NCBI GenBank assembly: GCA_905194315.1 | Contig: CAJJRX010000008.1 | Coordinates: 11,749-75,748, forward strand | DNA from: an uncultured Sutterella sp. | GTDB taxonomy: Bacteria > Pseudomonadota > Gammaproteobacteria > Burkholderiales > Burkholderiaceae_F | Length of the DNA: 64,000 nucleotides | Reading direction: 5' to 3' | Shown here: positions 51,679 through 60,337 of the stretch, in pieces | Layout of the letters: each line of letters opens with the position of its first letter | How positions within the stretch are numbered: position 1 is the first letter of the stretch | Made by a program: the position numbers and the translations under genes | Notes under the pieces: generated by a model | Seen by the model: the letters and a program-made list of their open reading frames with translations, nothing else | The model's database searches: none | Told to the model about the DNA's origin: nothing

Positions 51679-51717
51679 TTTCTAGTTCAACACTAGGTAC
51701 AGTCTATTGAGGACGGG

Positions 51718-51767
51718 TGCCCGGGTCAGTCTCTTCCATCGGGGGAGCTGGTCCGGGCATTCTTTTT
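51718..51767 (+). terminator. Terminator of the speF-potE operon
   Basis: TGCCCGG (51718-51724) pairs with CCGGGCA (51753-51759), and TTCTTTTT follows. The long loop contains further pairing (CTCTTCC with GGGGGAG). Confidence 0.7.
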
Positions 51768-52092
51768 GGCTGTAATCCGCCCGCCCTGCAAAACCTGCAG
51801 CGGTTTCCTAGTGGATTTCCTTAGGTAAGCCTCCGCTTACGCAAAAAGCCGTGCCAAAGCGCGCCCCGACGCTGTCTTTTTCGGTAGCATATGGCATAAA
51901 GCAGCCGGCAGGAGTGCCGGCCTGCGGCAGGCGGCAGCCACAGACCCTCTACAGACTGCCCGCCTGATGCGCCCTTTGCGTCTCCTCTGCCCTGCGGCAT
52001 CGAGTCGAGACCATCCGGCAAAGCGCGCCGCGCCGCAGAAGAAACCGTTTTTTATTTTGTGTTTTTTGTTTTTCTTTTTAGAGGAGTCCTTC
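51768..52092 (+). promoter_or_regulatory. Upstream region of fhs with several short hairpins
   Basis: About 325 bases without a gene. GCCGGCAGGAGTGCCGGC and GCCTGCGGCAGGC (both about 51903-51935) form small stems, and the last 50 bases are T-rich. I looked for the ZTP riboswitch, common before fhs, and did not find its conserved core. The frame open from 51967 lacks a start signal. Confidence 0.45.
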
Positions 52093-53736
52093 ATGCTTAG
52101 CGATATCGAGATCGCCCAGGCGACAAAACTCATTCCGATTGAAAAGCTTGCCCGCGATGCAGGCCTTGAAGAATGCGAGTTTGAACCCTACGGGCGTGAT
52201 AAAGCCAAAGTTGAACTCAACCCCGAGCGCAAGATGCGCGCCAAACTCATTCTCGTCACTGCCACCTCGGGCATGCCGGCGGGCTCGGGCAAAACCACCA
52301 CGTCGATTGCCCTCGCGCAGGGCTTGAAGCGCATCGGTCACGAAACGACCATCGCGCTGCGTGAACCCTCGCTCGGCCCGGTCTTCGGCATGAAGGGCGG
52401 CGCCGCCGGCGGCGGCTACTCCCAGGTGCTCCCGATGGAAGCCATCAACCTGCACTTTACGGGCGACTTCCATGCGATCACCTCGGCAAACAACCTCCTT
52501 GCCGCCCTCATTGACAACGCGCGCCATCAGGGACAGATCGTTCTCAAGGAAGTGTTCTGGCGCCGTGTGATGGACGTCAACGACCGCATGCTGCGCAATA
52601 TCGTCACGGGTCTGGGCGGCACAGCCAACGGCATTCCGACCGAAACCGGCTTTGACATCACGGTGGCGAGCGAACTCATGGCCGTGCTGTGTCTGGCAAC
52701 CGACATGGAAGACCTGCGTGCGCGAATCGACCGCATCGTGGTGGGCACGCGCCCCGACGGCACTGCCTTCACCGTGAAGGAGCTCGGTGCCACGGGTTCG
52801 CTTCTCGCGCTGCTTAAAGAAGCGATGAAGCCCAACCTCGTGCAGACGATCGAAGGCAATCTCGCCTTTGTCCACGGCGGCCCGTTTGCGAACATTGCGC
52901 ACGGCTGCAACTCCGTTGTCGCCACGAAGACCGCCATGAAACTCGGCGAATACACCGTCACGGAGGCTGGCTTCGGCTCGGACCTCGGTGCCGAGAAGTT
53001 CTACAACATCAAGTGCCGCGCCGCCGGTCTTAATCCGGCCGCTGTGGTGCTCGTCACCTCGACGAAGGCGCTCAAGTGGCACGGCGGTGTGCCGCTCGCC
53101 GATATCGGCAAGCCCAACCTCGAGGCAATGGTCAAGGGCTTTTCCAACCTCGACCGCCATATTGACAACCTCAAGGCCTTCGGTCCGAATATCGTTGTCT
53201 CGATCAACCACTTCCACACCGACACGGATGAGGAAATCAACGCCCTCGTGGCGCACTGCCGTGAGATGGGCGTGCGTGTGGCGGTGAGCGACGGTTTTGC
53301 CAAGGGCGGCGCCGGTGCTGAAGAGCTCGCCCGTCAGGTCGTTGACGCCGCGGCGGAAATGAAACCGCTCAAATTCTCGTACGAACCCGAAATGACCGTT
53401 CTTGAGAAGGTTGAAGCACTCGCCAGTCAGATCTACCGCGCCGGCAAAGTGGACTTCTCGCCCGCCGCGATGAAGGATTACAAGCGCCTTGTCGAACTCG
53501 GCTTTGACAAGCTGCCCGTGTGTGTAGCGAAGACCCCGTTCTCGCTCTCGCACGATCCGGCTCTGCTCGGCTCCCCCGAGGGCTTCACGCTGCCCGTGCA
53601 GCGCCTGATTCTCAACGCGGGCGCTGGCTTTGTGGTCGTCACCACCGGTGCCATCATGCGTATGCCGGGGCTCCCGAAGCAGCCCGCTGCAATGAGTATC
53701 GACGTCGTTGACGGCAAGATCACCGGTCTTGCCTGA
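52093..53736 (+). CDS. fhs: Formate-tetrahydrofolate ligase
   Basis: 547 residues from the ATG at 52093 with GAGGAG (52081-52086) upstream. The nucleotide loop is PAGSGKTTT (usually PAGEGKTTT), followed by LREPSLGPVFGMKGGAAGGG, both hallmarks of the family. It makes 10-formyl-tetrahydrofolate from formate, ATP and tetrahydrofolate, feeding purine and one-carbon metabolism. It is a single-gene unit with a strong terminator. Confidence 0.96.
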   Translation: MLSDIEIAQATKLIPIEKLARDAGLEECEFEPYGRDKAKVELNPERKMRAKLILVTATSGMPAGSGKTTTSIALAQGLKRIGHETTIALREPSLGPVFGMKGGAAGGGYSQVLPMEAINLHFTGDFHAITSANNLLAALIDNARHQGQIVLKEVFWRRVMDVNDRMLRNIVTGLGGTANGIPTETGFDITVASELMAVLCLATDMEDLRARIDRIVVGTRPDGTAFTVKELGATGSLLALLKEAMKPNLVQTIEGNLAFVHGGPFANIAHGCNSVVATKTAMKLGEYTVTEAGFGSDLGAEKFYNIKCRAAGLNPAAVVLVTSTKALKWHGGVPLADIGKPNLEAMVKGFSNLDRHIDNLKAFGPNIVVSINHFHTDTDEEINALVAHCREMGVRVAVSDGFAKGGAGAEELARQVVDAAAEMKPLKFSYEPEMTVLEKVEALASQIYRAGKVDFSPAAMKDYKRLVELGFDKLPVCVAKTPFSLSHDPALLGSPEGFTLPVQRLILNAGAGFVVVTTGAIMRMPGLPKQPAAMSIDVVDGKITGLA

Positions 53737-53757
53737 GGCCGCTGAGAGGTAACCCCG

Positions 53758-53797
53758 ATCCCGCCCTGAGTTTCTGACGCCCGGGCGGGATTTTTTT
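53758..53797 (+). terminator. Terminator of fhs
   Basis: ATCCCGCCC (53758-53766) pairs with GGGCGGGAT (53783-53791), followed by seven T. Confidence 0.92.
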
Positions 53798-53867
53798 GCG
53801 TCTCACAGTCCTCGAGGCAATTCGACCATATAAACAGCCTCTATTGAAAATCTGCCGTTCATAGATA

Positions 53868-53886
53868 AATGAGAACCAATCTCATT
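53868..53886. promoter_or_regulatory. Upstream Fur-type dyad of the feo operon
   Basis: AATGAGA-ACCAA-TCTCATT is a perfect 7-5-7 inverted repeat built from Fur half-sites, about 150 bases before the feo promoter. It may be an upstream Fur site or belong to a divergent weak promoter. Confidence 0.6.
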
Positions 53887-54028
53887 GAGATATATCAAGT
53901 TTTTCTATCACGCTTTACATTCCTAAGCTTACCCTGTTTAAGGAAATTCGCCTCAAACGCCTTATTTATCAGTGATCTAGAGCATTTTTCACGTTTTTGC
54001 TGATAAATTTGTGACGTCATTTGACCTG

Positions 54029-54057
54029 TTGAATTTGCGAACGATTCTCATTAATAT
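54029..54057 (+). promoter_or_regulatory. feo promoter overlapped by a Fur box
   Basis: TTGAAT (54029-54034) and TAATAT (54052-54057) are 17 bases apart. TGCGAACGATTCTCA (54036-54050) in the spacer matches the 7-1-7 box at 45731 in 13 of 15 positions. Fur bound here would block polymerase when iron is plentiful. The rest of 53798-54129 is AT-rich and has no gene. Confidence 0.75.
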
Positions 54058-54129
54058 TGTTCCTGTACAGGGGGGAGAGGACTGTCAACCCTCTCCCGCT
54101 TAATCTCTTATGCATAAAGAAGATTCACT

Positions 54130-54369
54130 ATGGCACTCGAAAACAAAAGCATGCGCCGTCTGACAGACCTCCAGGTAGGACATAATGCAACGGTCGCCAA
54201 ACTTAAGGTTCCTGCTACCGAAGAAGCCCGTCTCAATGAACTCGGCCTTCACCGCGGCAGCAGTGTTCGCATCCTTCATGGTGAGAAGAATGAAGCCATT
54301 CTGCTCGCTGTCGGTGATGGTCGCATTGGTGTGAACTTTGATGTTGCACGCCAGATTTATGTTTTCTGA
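54130..54369 (+). CDS. feoA: FeoA family protein, first copy
   Basis: 79 residues with the SH3-like FeoA fold: RRLTDLQVGHNATVAKLKV, NELGLHRGSSVRILHG, ILLAVGDGRIGVNFDVA. FeoA proteins are small cytoplasmic partners of FeoB. This copy is the first gene after the Fur-controlled promoter and differs markedly from the second FeoA 25 bases downstream, which suggests separate roles rather than recent duplication. Confidence 0.88.
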   Translation: MALENKSMRRLTDLQVGHNATVAKLKVPATEEARLNELGLHRGSSVRILHGEKNEAILLAVGDGRIGVNFDVARQIYVF

Positions 54370-54394
54370 GTGCGCACGTCGATAGGAATCAAAC

Positions 54395-54622
54395 ATGTTT
54401 CTCAAAGATCTTAATCCCGGGGACAAAGGCAAAATCGTCTCCTACGGAAAAGAACATCCCGAATACCGCCGCCGTCTTCTGATGCTCGGCGCCACACCCG
54501 GCGCCCAGTTTGAAGTGGTGCGCATCGCCCCTCTCGGGGACCCCGTTGAAATCCGCGTACGCGGCAGTTTCATCAGCGTTCGCAAGGACGAAGCGAAACT
54601 TCTGGAAGTCGAAAAGCTCTGA
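54395..54622 (+). CDS. feoA: FeoA family protein, second copy
   Basis: 75 residues with the same SH3-like pattern: LKDLNPGDKGKIVSYG, RRLLMLGATPGAQFEVVRIAPLGDPVEIRVRG, and a final LRKDEA-like strand (SVRKDEAKLLEVE). It is the more typical FeoA of the pair. It sits between the first feoA and feoB in the same operon. Confidence 0.9.
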   Translation: MFLKDLNPGDKGKIVSYGKEHPEYRRRLLMLGATPGAQFEVVRIAPLGDPVEIRVRGSFISVRKDEAKLLEVEKL

Positions 54623-54750
54623 CCGGACTGCGGTGAGACTCCTCGCAGCAGCACCTGACGTTTCCCTCTAAAACCAAAAAGAGCTCCTCTGGAAGGACTG
54701 ATTCAGCCCTTCCCTGCCCTCTTTTTGCCTGAAAAAACGAAGTACTGAAC

Positions 54751-57126
54751 ATGGCAAATAAATACACAGTCTGCGTTGTCGGTAACCCGAACTGCGGTAA
54801 AACAACGCTTTTCAATGCGCTCACGGGCTCCCGGCAGGACGTCGGCAACTGGCCCGGCGTGACCGTGGAAAAGAAAGTCGGCTACTACACCCACAAGGGT
54901 GAAGAGATTGAAATCGTCGACCTTCCGGGTATCTACTCGATCACCCCGTCCTCGACCTCGGGCGAGGATGAGCGCGTGGCCCGCGACTACATCCTCACGA
55001 ACGAAAGCTCGCTCGTGATCAACATCATCGATGCCTCCAACCTCGAGCGCAATCTCTACCTCACGAGCCAGCTCATTGAAATGCGCGTGCCGATGATCGT
55101 TGTCGTCAACATGCTCGACATCGCCAAGGCACACCGCCTGCAGATCCGTCTCAACGACCTCGAAGCCGCCCTCGGCTGCCCGGTGGTGGGGATTGTGGCC
55201 GCCCGCAAGACCGGCATTGCCGAACTCAAGGACGCGGTCATGGCGAATCTCGCCCGCCCCGTCACCCCGCCGATGGCGATCGAATACGATCCGCGCGTGA
55301 CGGCATGCGCCACTCAGGTCGAGAGCAAACTCGCCGAGCTCGGTGTGGAACGTCCGAAGTGGTTCGCGCTGCAGCTCATGGAAGGTGCCCCCGGCATTGA
55401 GGACAAGCTCCCCCATGGTGCGCCCGAGGCTGTTGCGCCGATCATCGCCCCTGTGAACGAGGAAATGGACGGCGACCTTGACATCGCCATCGCTGACGCG
55501 CGCTACACGTTTGTGGCCGGTGCTGTCGAGAAGTGCCTCACCCGTGTGGGTGAAGTCTCCACGACGATGACCGACCGCATTGACCGCGTTGTGCTCAACC
55601 GCTGGCTCGGTCTGCCGATCTTCCTCTTCATCATGTACCTCATGTTCCTCTTTACGCAGAACCTGGGGGCCGCCTTTATTGACTTCTTTGATATTCTCGT
55701 GGGCGGCGTGCTGGTTGACGGGCTCGGTGAATTCCTCACGAGCATCGGCACACCGGACTGGCTGCGCGTGTTTATCGCCAACGGTCTTGGCGGCGGTATT
55801 CAGACCGTCTCGACCTTTATTCCGGTGATCTTCTTCCTGTACCTGTTCCTCGCGGTGCTCGAAGACTCCGGCTACATGGCCCGTGCCGCCTTCGTGATGG
55901 ACCGCATCATGCGTGCGCTCGGTCTGCCCGGCAAGGCATTCGTGCCGCTGATTGTGGGCTTTGGCTGCAACGTGCCCGCCATTATGGCCACCCGTACGAT
56001 GGATCGCGCCTCTGACCGTATCATCACGATCATGATGGCCCCGTTCATGAGCTGCGGCGCCCGACTGCCGGTGTACGTGCTCTTTGCGACGGCGTTCTTC
56101 CCCACCAACGGTCAGAATCTCGTGTTCGCGCTCTACATCGTGGGTATTCTCGCCGCCATCATCACGGGCTTCCTGCTCAAGAAGATCGCGCTGCCCGGTG
56201 AGGCAAGCGCCTTTGTGATGGAAATTCCGCCCTACCATATTCCGACTGTCTCGGGCGTGCTCTCGCGCACCTGGGACCGCCTCAAGGGCTTTCTGATGCG
56301 CGCGGGCCGTGTGATCGTCGTGATCGTTGCCATCCTCGCGTTCCTCAACTCCTGGGGTACCGACGGCAGCTTCGACCATGAAGACTCGCAGGACTCGGTC
56401 CTCTCCGCGATCGGTCAGACTGTCGCCCCGGCACTCACCCCGATGGGTGTGACACAGGAAAACTGGCCTGCCGCCGTGGGTATCTTCACGGGTATCTTCG
56501 CCAAGGAAGCCGTGATCGGTACGATGAATTCGCTCTACGAAAACATGGCCCGTCAGGAAAATGAAGCCGCTGCCGCTGCTGCGGGTGAAAAGCCTGAAGC
56601 TGCGCCTGAAGAGGAAGAGGCTGGCTTCAGCCTTGCCGCCACCTTCAGTGAGGCGGTGGACACGACCGTGGCCAACCTCAAGGATCTCGGCGGTGCGCTC
56701 CTTGACCCGATCGGCATCGACATCAGTGACAACCTTGAAGACACCGCTGCTGCGGCTGAAGAACAGGAAGTTGCGCTTGACACGGTGACGATGATGCAGA
56801 AGCTCTTCGGCAGCCAGCTGGCCGCGTTCAGCTACCTGCTGATGGTGCTGCTCTACATGCCCTGCGTGGCCGCCGTCTCTGCGGTCTACCACGAAGCGGG
56901 TGCGCGCTGGACGCTCTTCCTGGCGGCCTGGACGACCTCTCTGGGGTACTGCTCCGCCACGCTCGTCTACCGCATCGGCACGTTCTCTGAAAACCCGACC
57001 TATGCGCTTGTTTCGATCGTTGTGAGCCTGCTGATCCTGGGCGGTATGCTCGCCTGGATGCGCAGCTTCGCGAAGGCCAACCGCGGCAAGGGACCGAAGG
57101 TCATTCCGATTGCCGCCAAGCGCTAA
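54751..57126 (+). CDS. feoB: Ferrous iron transporter FeoB
   Basis: 791 residues. The N-terminal G domain has GNPNCGKTT (11-19), DLPGIYS (about 59) and NMLD (about 121). The membrane core holds the two Gate-type repeats with VGFGCNVPAIMATR and the second CAAV-type region (MPCVAAVSAVYHE). It imports Fe(II), driven or gated by nucleotide binding. Between the last helices an acidic Ala/Glu insert (about 600-625) forms a cytoplasmic or periplasmic linker. It lies behind the two feoA genes and ahead of feoC. Confidence 0.96.
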   Translation: MANKYTVCVVGNPNCGKTTLFNALTGSRQDVGNWPGVTVEKKVGYYTHKGEEIEIVDLPGIYSITPSSTSGEDERVARDYILTNESSLVINIIDASNLERNLYLTSQLIEMRVPMIVVVNMLDIAKAHRLQIRLNDLEAALGCPVVGIVAARKTGIAELKDAVMANLARPVTPPMAIEYDPRVTACATQVESKLAELGVERPKWFALQLMEGAPGIEDKLPHGAPEAVAPIIAPVNEEMDGDLDIAIADARYTFVAGAVEKCLTRVGEVSTTMTDRIDRVVLNRWLGLPIFLFIMYLMFLFTQNLGAAFIDFFDILVGGVLVDGLGEFLTSIGTPDWLRVFIANGLGGGIQTVSTFIPVIFFLYLFLAVLEDSGYMARAAFVMDRIMRALGLPGKAFVPLIVGFGCNVPAIMATRTMDRASDRIITIMMAPFMSCGARLPVYVLFATAFFPTNGQNLVFALYIVGILAAIITGFLLKKIALPGEASAFVMEIPPYHIPTVSGVLSRTWDRLKGFLMRAGRVIVVIVAILAFLNSWGTDGSFDHEDSQDSVLSAIGQTVAPALTPMGVTQENWPAAVGIFTGIFAKEAVIGTMNSLYENMARQENEAAAAAAGEKPEAAPEEEEAGFSLAATFSEAVDTTVANLKDLGGALLDPIGIDISDNLEDTAAAAEEQEVALDTVTMMQKLFGSQLAAFSYLLMVLLYMPCVAAVSAVYHEAGARWTLFLAAWTTSLGYCSATLVYRIGTFSENPTYALVSIVVSLLILGGMLAWMRSFAKANRGKGPKVIPIAAKR

Positions 57127-57145
57127 AGCGCATTGCACACAAACC

Positions 57146-57169
57146 GCAACCGGCCGAAGGGCCGGTTGC
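57146..57169 (+). repeat. Hairpin between feoB and feoC
   Basis: GCAACCGGCC (57146-57155) pairs with GGCCGGTTGC (57160-57169) around a GAAG tetraloop. It lacks a clear T-run, so it probably attenuates or protects rather than fully terminates. Confidence 0.7.
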
Positions 57170-57208
57170 TTCTATCAACAGTAAATTTCACAACGGGAGG
57201 AACAGACG

Positions 57209-57439
57209 ATGGTGACGTCTATGGAACTCAAAGCCTATCTGAAGGAAAACGGCACAATGACCGAGGAGGAACTCGCCCGTCATTTTGACACGACGCCCGC
57301 GATGATCGGCATGATGGCCGAACGCCTTGAGGCCAAAGGTCAGCTCAAGTCCTTCATGGTTGGCAAATCTTCCTGCTGCTCGGGCGGCTGCTCGTGCGGG
57401 GAAAATGAAAAAACAAAGCGTGCCTGGAAGCTTGTCTGA
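57209..57439 (+). CDS. feoC: FeoC-like winged-helix protein with Cys-rich wing
   Basis: 76 residues. Residues about 5-50 form a small winged helix (MELKAYLKENGTMTEEELAR, then TPAMIGMMAERLEAKGQL). The wing holds SSCCSGGCSCGE, four cysteines in the position where FeoC proteins bind an Fe-S cluster. FeoC regulates FeoB stability or activity. GGGAGG precedes the ATG; an ATG four codons later is possible. Confidence 0.82.
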   Translation: MVTSMELKAYLKENGTMTEEELARHFDTTPAMIGMMAERLEAKGQLKSFMVGKSSCCSGGCSCGENEKTKRAWKLV

Positions 57440-57463
57440 GTACGACTGTTTTTTCTTCTCTTC

Positions 57464-57493
57464 AAGGCCTGCCGGCACCACACGGCAGGCCTT
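57464..57493 (+). terminator. Terminator of the feo operon
   Basis: AAGGCCTGCCG (57464-57474) pairs with CGGCAGGCCTT (57483-57493), and ATCTTTT follows. Confidence 0.8.
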
Positions 57494-57634
57494 ATCTTTT
57501 GTGCCGTACGGCCTGTTGCTTTTCCGGATGTGTACAGACCTTGCCGCCTTCTCCGGTTTGCGCTACAGTTTAGTTGCAGCTTAAAGCCGCACGGCCGGCA
57601 TGAGCCGCTGCGGCAGGCAACCGGTTTACAAACA

Positions 57635-57665
57635 GCACGGTACCCCTTTAAAAAAAGTACCGTGC
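57635..57665 (+). promoter_or_regulatory. Leader hairpin before the racemase-like gene
   Basis: GCACGGTAC (57635-57643) pairs perfectly with GTACCGTGC (57657-57665) around an A-rich loop. It ends 12 bases before the GGAG site of the next gene, where it could affect initiation or bind a regulator as DNA. Confidence 0.5.
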
Positions 57666-57691
57666 ACCGACCATATACTGGAGTCAAACGA

Positions 57692-59080
57692 ATGGCCAAT
57701 CAACTCACTATCGGACTCGTCACGGGTATTCACGGCATCGTCGCGACGTACATTAAAAGCGCTCTGCTGGCTGCAGGACGCGAACTGGGCAGGGATATCC
57801 GCCTGGTTGAATGCGACTGGCCCATGCCGCTCAATCCCCCCTCCTCGCGCCACGCCTGGGCGGACCGCAAGCTGACCGCGCTTGAAGCGATCATGCGTCT
57901 CGAGGAGCAGGAGAAGGTTGACGTGATCGTGCTGGGCGACTACCGCAGCGAACCCTTTATCGGAGAACTGCGCAAAGAGGTGCAGACCCCGATCGTCTCC
58001 TTCCTCGAGGAAGCGAAGAAATTCATGGCGCATCACAACTACAAGCGCATCGGCCTCGTCGGGAACGTGATCCCGGTGGAAAACTTCCGCGCCATGCTCC
58101 CTGGGGTGGACTTTGTCGAGGCTGAGCCCGAGGATCCGTGCGTGAACACGGACGACATCACCATCATCCGCAACTACTGCGCAAAGCTCGATAGCAAAGA
58201 CTGCGACGCACTCTTCCCGAACTGCGGCCGCCTGGCCGGTGTGGTGCCCAAACTGGTGGAATACGGCTATCCGTTTATTGATCTTTTCCATCTCACGGCG
58301 GAAAGCCTGCTCAGAAATCCGCCCGCCCGTCTGCCCAAGCCCTTCAAGGTCGGGCTGCTCGGCGGTCTCGGACCGGCGGCAACGGTTGACCTCTATGACA
58401 AGATCGTGCGCTTTACGCCCGCGAAAAACGACCAGGAGCATTTCCGTCTGGTGGTTGAACAGAATCCGAAGACACCCGACCGCACGAAGTGTCTGCTTGA
58501 AAACGGTGACGACCCGAGCCTGGCGCTTTTTGCCAGCGCCCGCCGCCTTGAGCGCGACGGCTGCGACGTGATCGTCATCCCCTGCAATACTGCACACGCC
58601 TTTTTGCCGTTCCTTGAGCGGCATGTGAACGTGCCCTTCATCAACATGCAGCAGACGACGATGGAGGAAATCCACGCCGCCATGGGTGAGAAAGCCGTCA
58701 TCGGGCTGCTTGCCACCACGGGCACCGTCAAGACGGAGCTCTACGCGGACAAGGCCCGTGCACTGGGGATGCCGCTCTTTACGCCCGACGATGAGCACCA
58801 GGCGCTCGTGATGAACGCCATCTACGGTCCGCTCGGCGTCAAGGCGGGCTTTACCGAAGGGCAGTGCCGCGAGGACCTGCTCAAGGCGGCCGAATACCTT
58901 GTGAAGAATTTCGGCTGCAACTGTCTTATTCTCGGCTGCACCGAACTGCCGCTCATCCTGGAGGAGGCCGAGGCGTTTGAGATCGCCGGGCAGCCGGTGC
59001 GCATCACGGACCCGACCGCTGCGCTCGCGCGCAAGGTGGTCGAGACGGCCAAGAGCACTGAAAAGGCACGCGGCCTCTAA
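57692..59080 (+). CDS. Two-domain aspartate/glutamate racemase-like protein
   Basis: 462 residues from the ATG at 57692 (CTGGAG upstream). The C-terminal half (about 225-455) is a full Asp/Glu racemase domain: GLLGGLGPAATVDLYDKIV, the first catalytic Cys in VIPCNTAHAF and the second in ILGCTELPL. The N-terminal half (about 5-215) has a related alpha/beta plan (GLVTGIHGIVATYIK, VDVIVLGDYRSEPF, FPNCGRLAG) but only one candidate Cys, resembling AroM or hydantoin-racemase proteins. The likely reaction is racemisation of an acidic amino acid. Normal family members carry only the single ~230-residue unit. Confidence 0.82.
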   Translation: MANQLTIGLVTGIHGIVATYIKSALLAAGRELGRDIRLVECDWPMPLNPPSSRHAWADRKLTALEAIMRLEEQEKVDVIVLGDYRSEPFIGELRKEVQTPIVSFLEEAKKFMAHHNYKRIGLVGNVIPVENFRAMLPGVDFVEAEPEDPCVNTDDITIIRNYCAKLDSKDCDALFPNCGRLAGVVPKLVEYGYPFIDLFHLTAESLLRNPPARLPKPFKVGLLGGLGPAATVDLYDKIVRFTPAKNDQEHFRLVVEQNPKTPDRTKCLLENGDDPSLALFASARRLERDGCDVIVIPCNTAHAFLPFLERHVNVPFINMQQTTMEEIHAAMGEKAVIGLLATTGTVKTELYADKARALGMPLFTPDDEHQALVMNAIYGPLGVKAGFTEGQCREDLLKAAEYLVKNFGCNCLILGCTELPLILEEAEAFEIAGQPVRITDPTAALARKVVETAKSTEKARGL

Positions 59081-59104
59081 ACTGAGCGCTTCTCTCTTTT
59101 GAAA

Positions 59105-59135
59105 TGTCCGGCAGTTCGTGCTGCCGGACATTTTT
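59105..59135 (+). terminator. Terminator of the racemase-like gene
   Basis: TGTCCGGCAG (59105-59114) pairs with CTGCCGGACA (59121-59130), followed by five T. Confidence 0.92.
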
Positions 59136-59160
59136 CTCTCTGTTTTGCTGCTCTGCAGTC

Positions 59161-59264
59161 TTGCATTAAAGCGGCGACGTCGCTACAATCAAATCAAATA
59201 ATTTTGATATGTCCCGCAGTGCCCCTGCGGTCTGTTTTTGCTCAATATATCAAAAATTCTTGAT
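59161..59264 (+). promoter_or_regulatory. acr3-arsC promoter with two ArsR-type operators
   Basis: TTGCAT (59161-59166) and TACAAT (59184-59189) are 17 bases apart. ATCAAA-TAAT-TTTGAT (59193-59208) lies directly at the expected start of transcription, and ATCAA-AAATTC-TTGAT (59249-59264) lies just before the ribosome-binding site. Both are perfect dyads of the ArsR/SmtB ATCAA..TTGAT kind. No arsR gene is in the window. Confidence 0.75.
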
Positions 59265-59280
59265 TTAAGGACTCATCACC

Positions 59281-60327
59281 ATGCCGACACAGGCGATCTC
59301 GTTTTTTGAAAAAAATCTCACCCTCTGGGTGCTCCTCTGCATGGCGGCGGGCGTCGCCATCGGAAAACTGTTTCCGCAGGTGCCGGCTGTCCTCGGCGCT
59401 CTTGAAATCTATCGCGTCTCGGTGCCGACCACGATTCTGCTCTGGATTATGATTTTCCCGATGATGCTCAAAATCGACTTTGCGAGCATCCGCGATATCG
59501 GCCGTAACCCCAAAGGTCTGGTCATCACGTGGGTGGTGAACTGGGTCATCAAACCGCTGAGCATGTACGCCTTTGCCTGGGTGTTTTTCTTTCTGGTGTT
59601 TTCGCCCTTTATCGAGCCGGATCTGGCTGCCGAGTACCTTGCCGGGGCCGTGCTCCTTGGCGCGGCGCCCTGCACGGCCATGGTTTTTGTCTGGAGCAAA
59701 CTTACGCGGGGCAATCCCGCCTACACACTCGTACAGGTGGCCACCAACGACCTGATTATCCTGGTCGCGTTTATTCCGATCGTGAGTTTTCTGCTCAAAG
59801 TCGGGCGGATCAGCATTCCTTGGGAGACGCTATTTCTTTCGATTGTGCTCTACATTGTGGTGCCGCTCACGCTCTCGGTTATCACCCGCGCCGCGGTGAT
59901 CCGCCGCCGCGGGCTCGATTACCTCAACAGCCGCTTTATTCCTGCCTTTGACCGCTATACCATGGCAGGTCTGCTTCTCACGCTTGTGATCATCTTTTCG
60001 TTTCAGGGCGAGAAAATTCTCTCGGCACCCGCCGATATCCTGCTCATCGCCGTGCCGCTTATCCTGCAGACGCTCTTTATTTTTGCGATCACGTTTTTTG
60101 CCGCCTGGCGCGCGAGGCTGCCCTTTTCTATCGCCGCGCCCTGCGCGATGATCGGCGCCTCCAACTTTTTCGAACTCGCAGTGGCCGTGGCGATTTCGCT
60201 TTTCGGTCTGGCCTCGGGCGCCACACTCACCACCGTTGTCGGCGTCCTGGTGGAGGTGCCTGTGATGCTCACACTCGTTGCCTTTGCCAACCGTATGGCC
60301 GGACATTTCCGGGCGGAAAACCGGTAA
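59281..60327 (+). CDS. acr3: Arsenite efflux permease Acr3
   Basis: 348 residues with ten membrane helices. The essential cysteine of helix 4 is C131 in LLGAAPCTAMVFVWSKLTRG, and helix 9 holds the conserved Glu in ASNFFELAVAVAIS. Acr3 extrudes As(III) in exchange for protons. AAGGA lies about 10 bases before the ATG. Its stop overlaps the arsC ribosome-binding site, so the two genes are coupled. Confidence 0.94.
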   Translation: MPTQAISFFEKNLTLWVLLCMAAGVAIGKLFPQVPAVLGALEIYRVSVPTTILLWIMIFPMMLKIDFASIRDIGRNPKGLVITWVVNWVIKPLSMYAFAWVFFFLVFSPFIEPDLAAEYLAGAVLLGAAPCTAMVFVWSKLTRGNPAYTLVQVATNDLIILVAFIPIVSFLLKVGRISIPWETLFLSIVLYIVVPLTLSVITRAAVIRRRGLDYLNSRFIPAFDRYTMAGLLLTLVIIFSFQGEKILSAPADILLIAVPLILQTLFIFAITFFAAWRARLPFSIAAPCAMIGASNFFELAVAVAISLFGLASGATLTTVVGVLVEVPVMLTLVAFANRMAGHFRAENR

Positions 60328-60337
60328 GGAGTCCCGT

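Noticed and set aside
51768..52092. Possible ZTP or folate riboswitch before fhs
   Set aside because: The conserved cores of these riboswitches were not found; only simple hairpins are present.
54703..57138. 811-codon minus-strand frame opposite feoB
   Set aside because: Antisense shadow of feoB with biased composition and no start signal.
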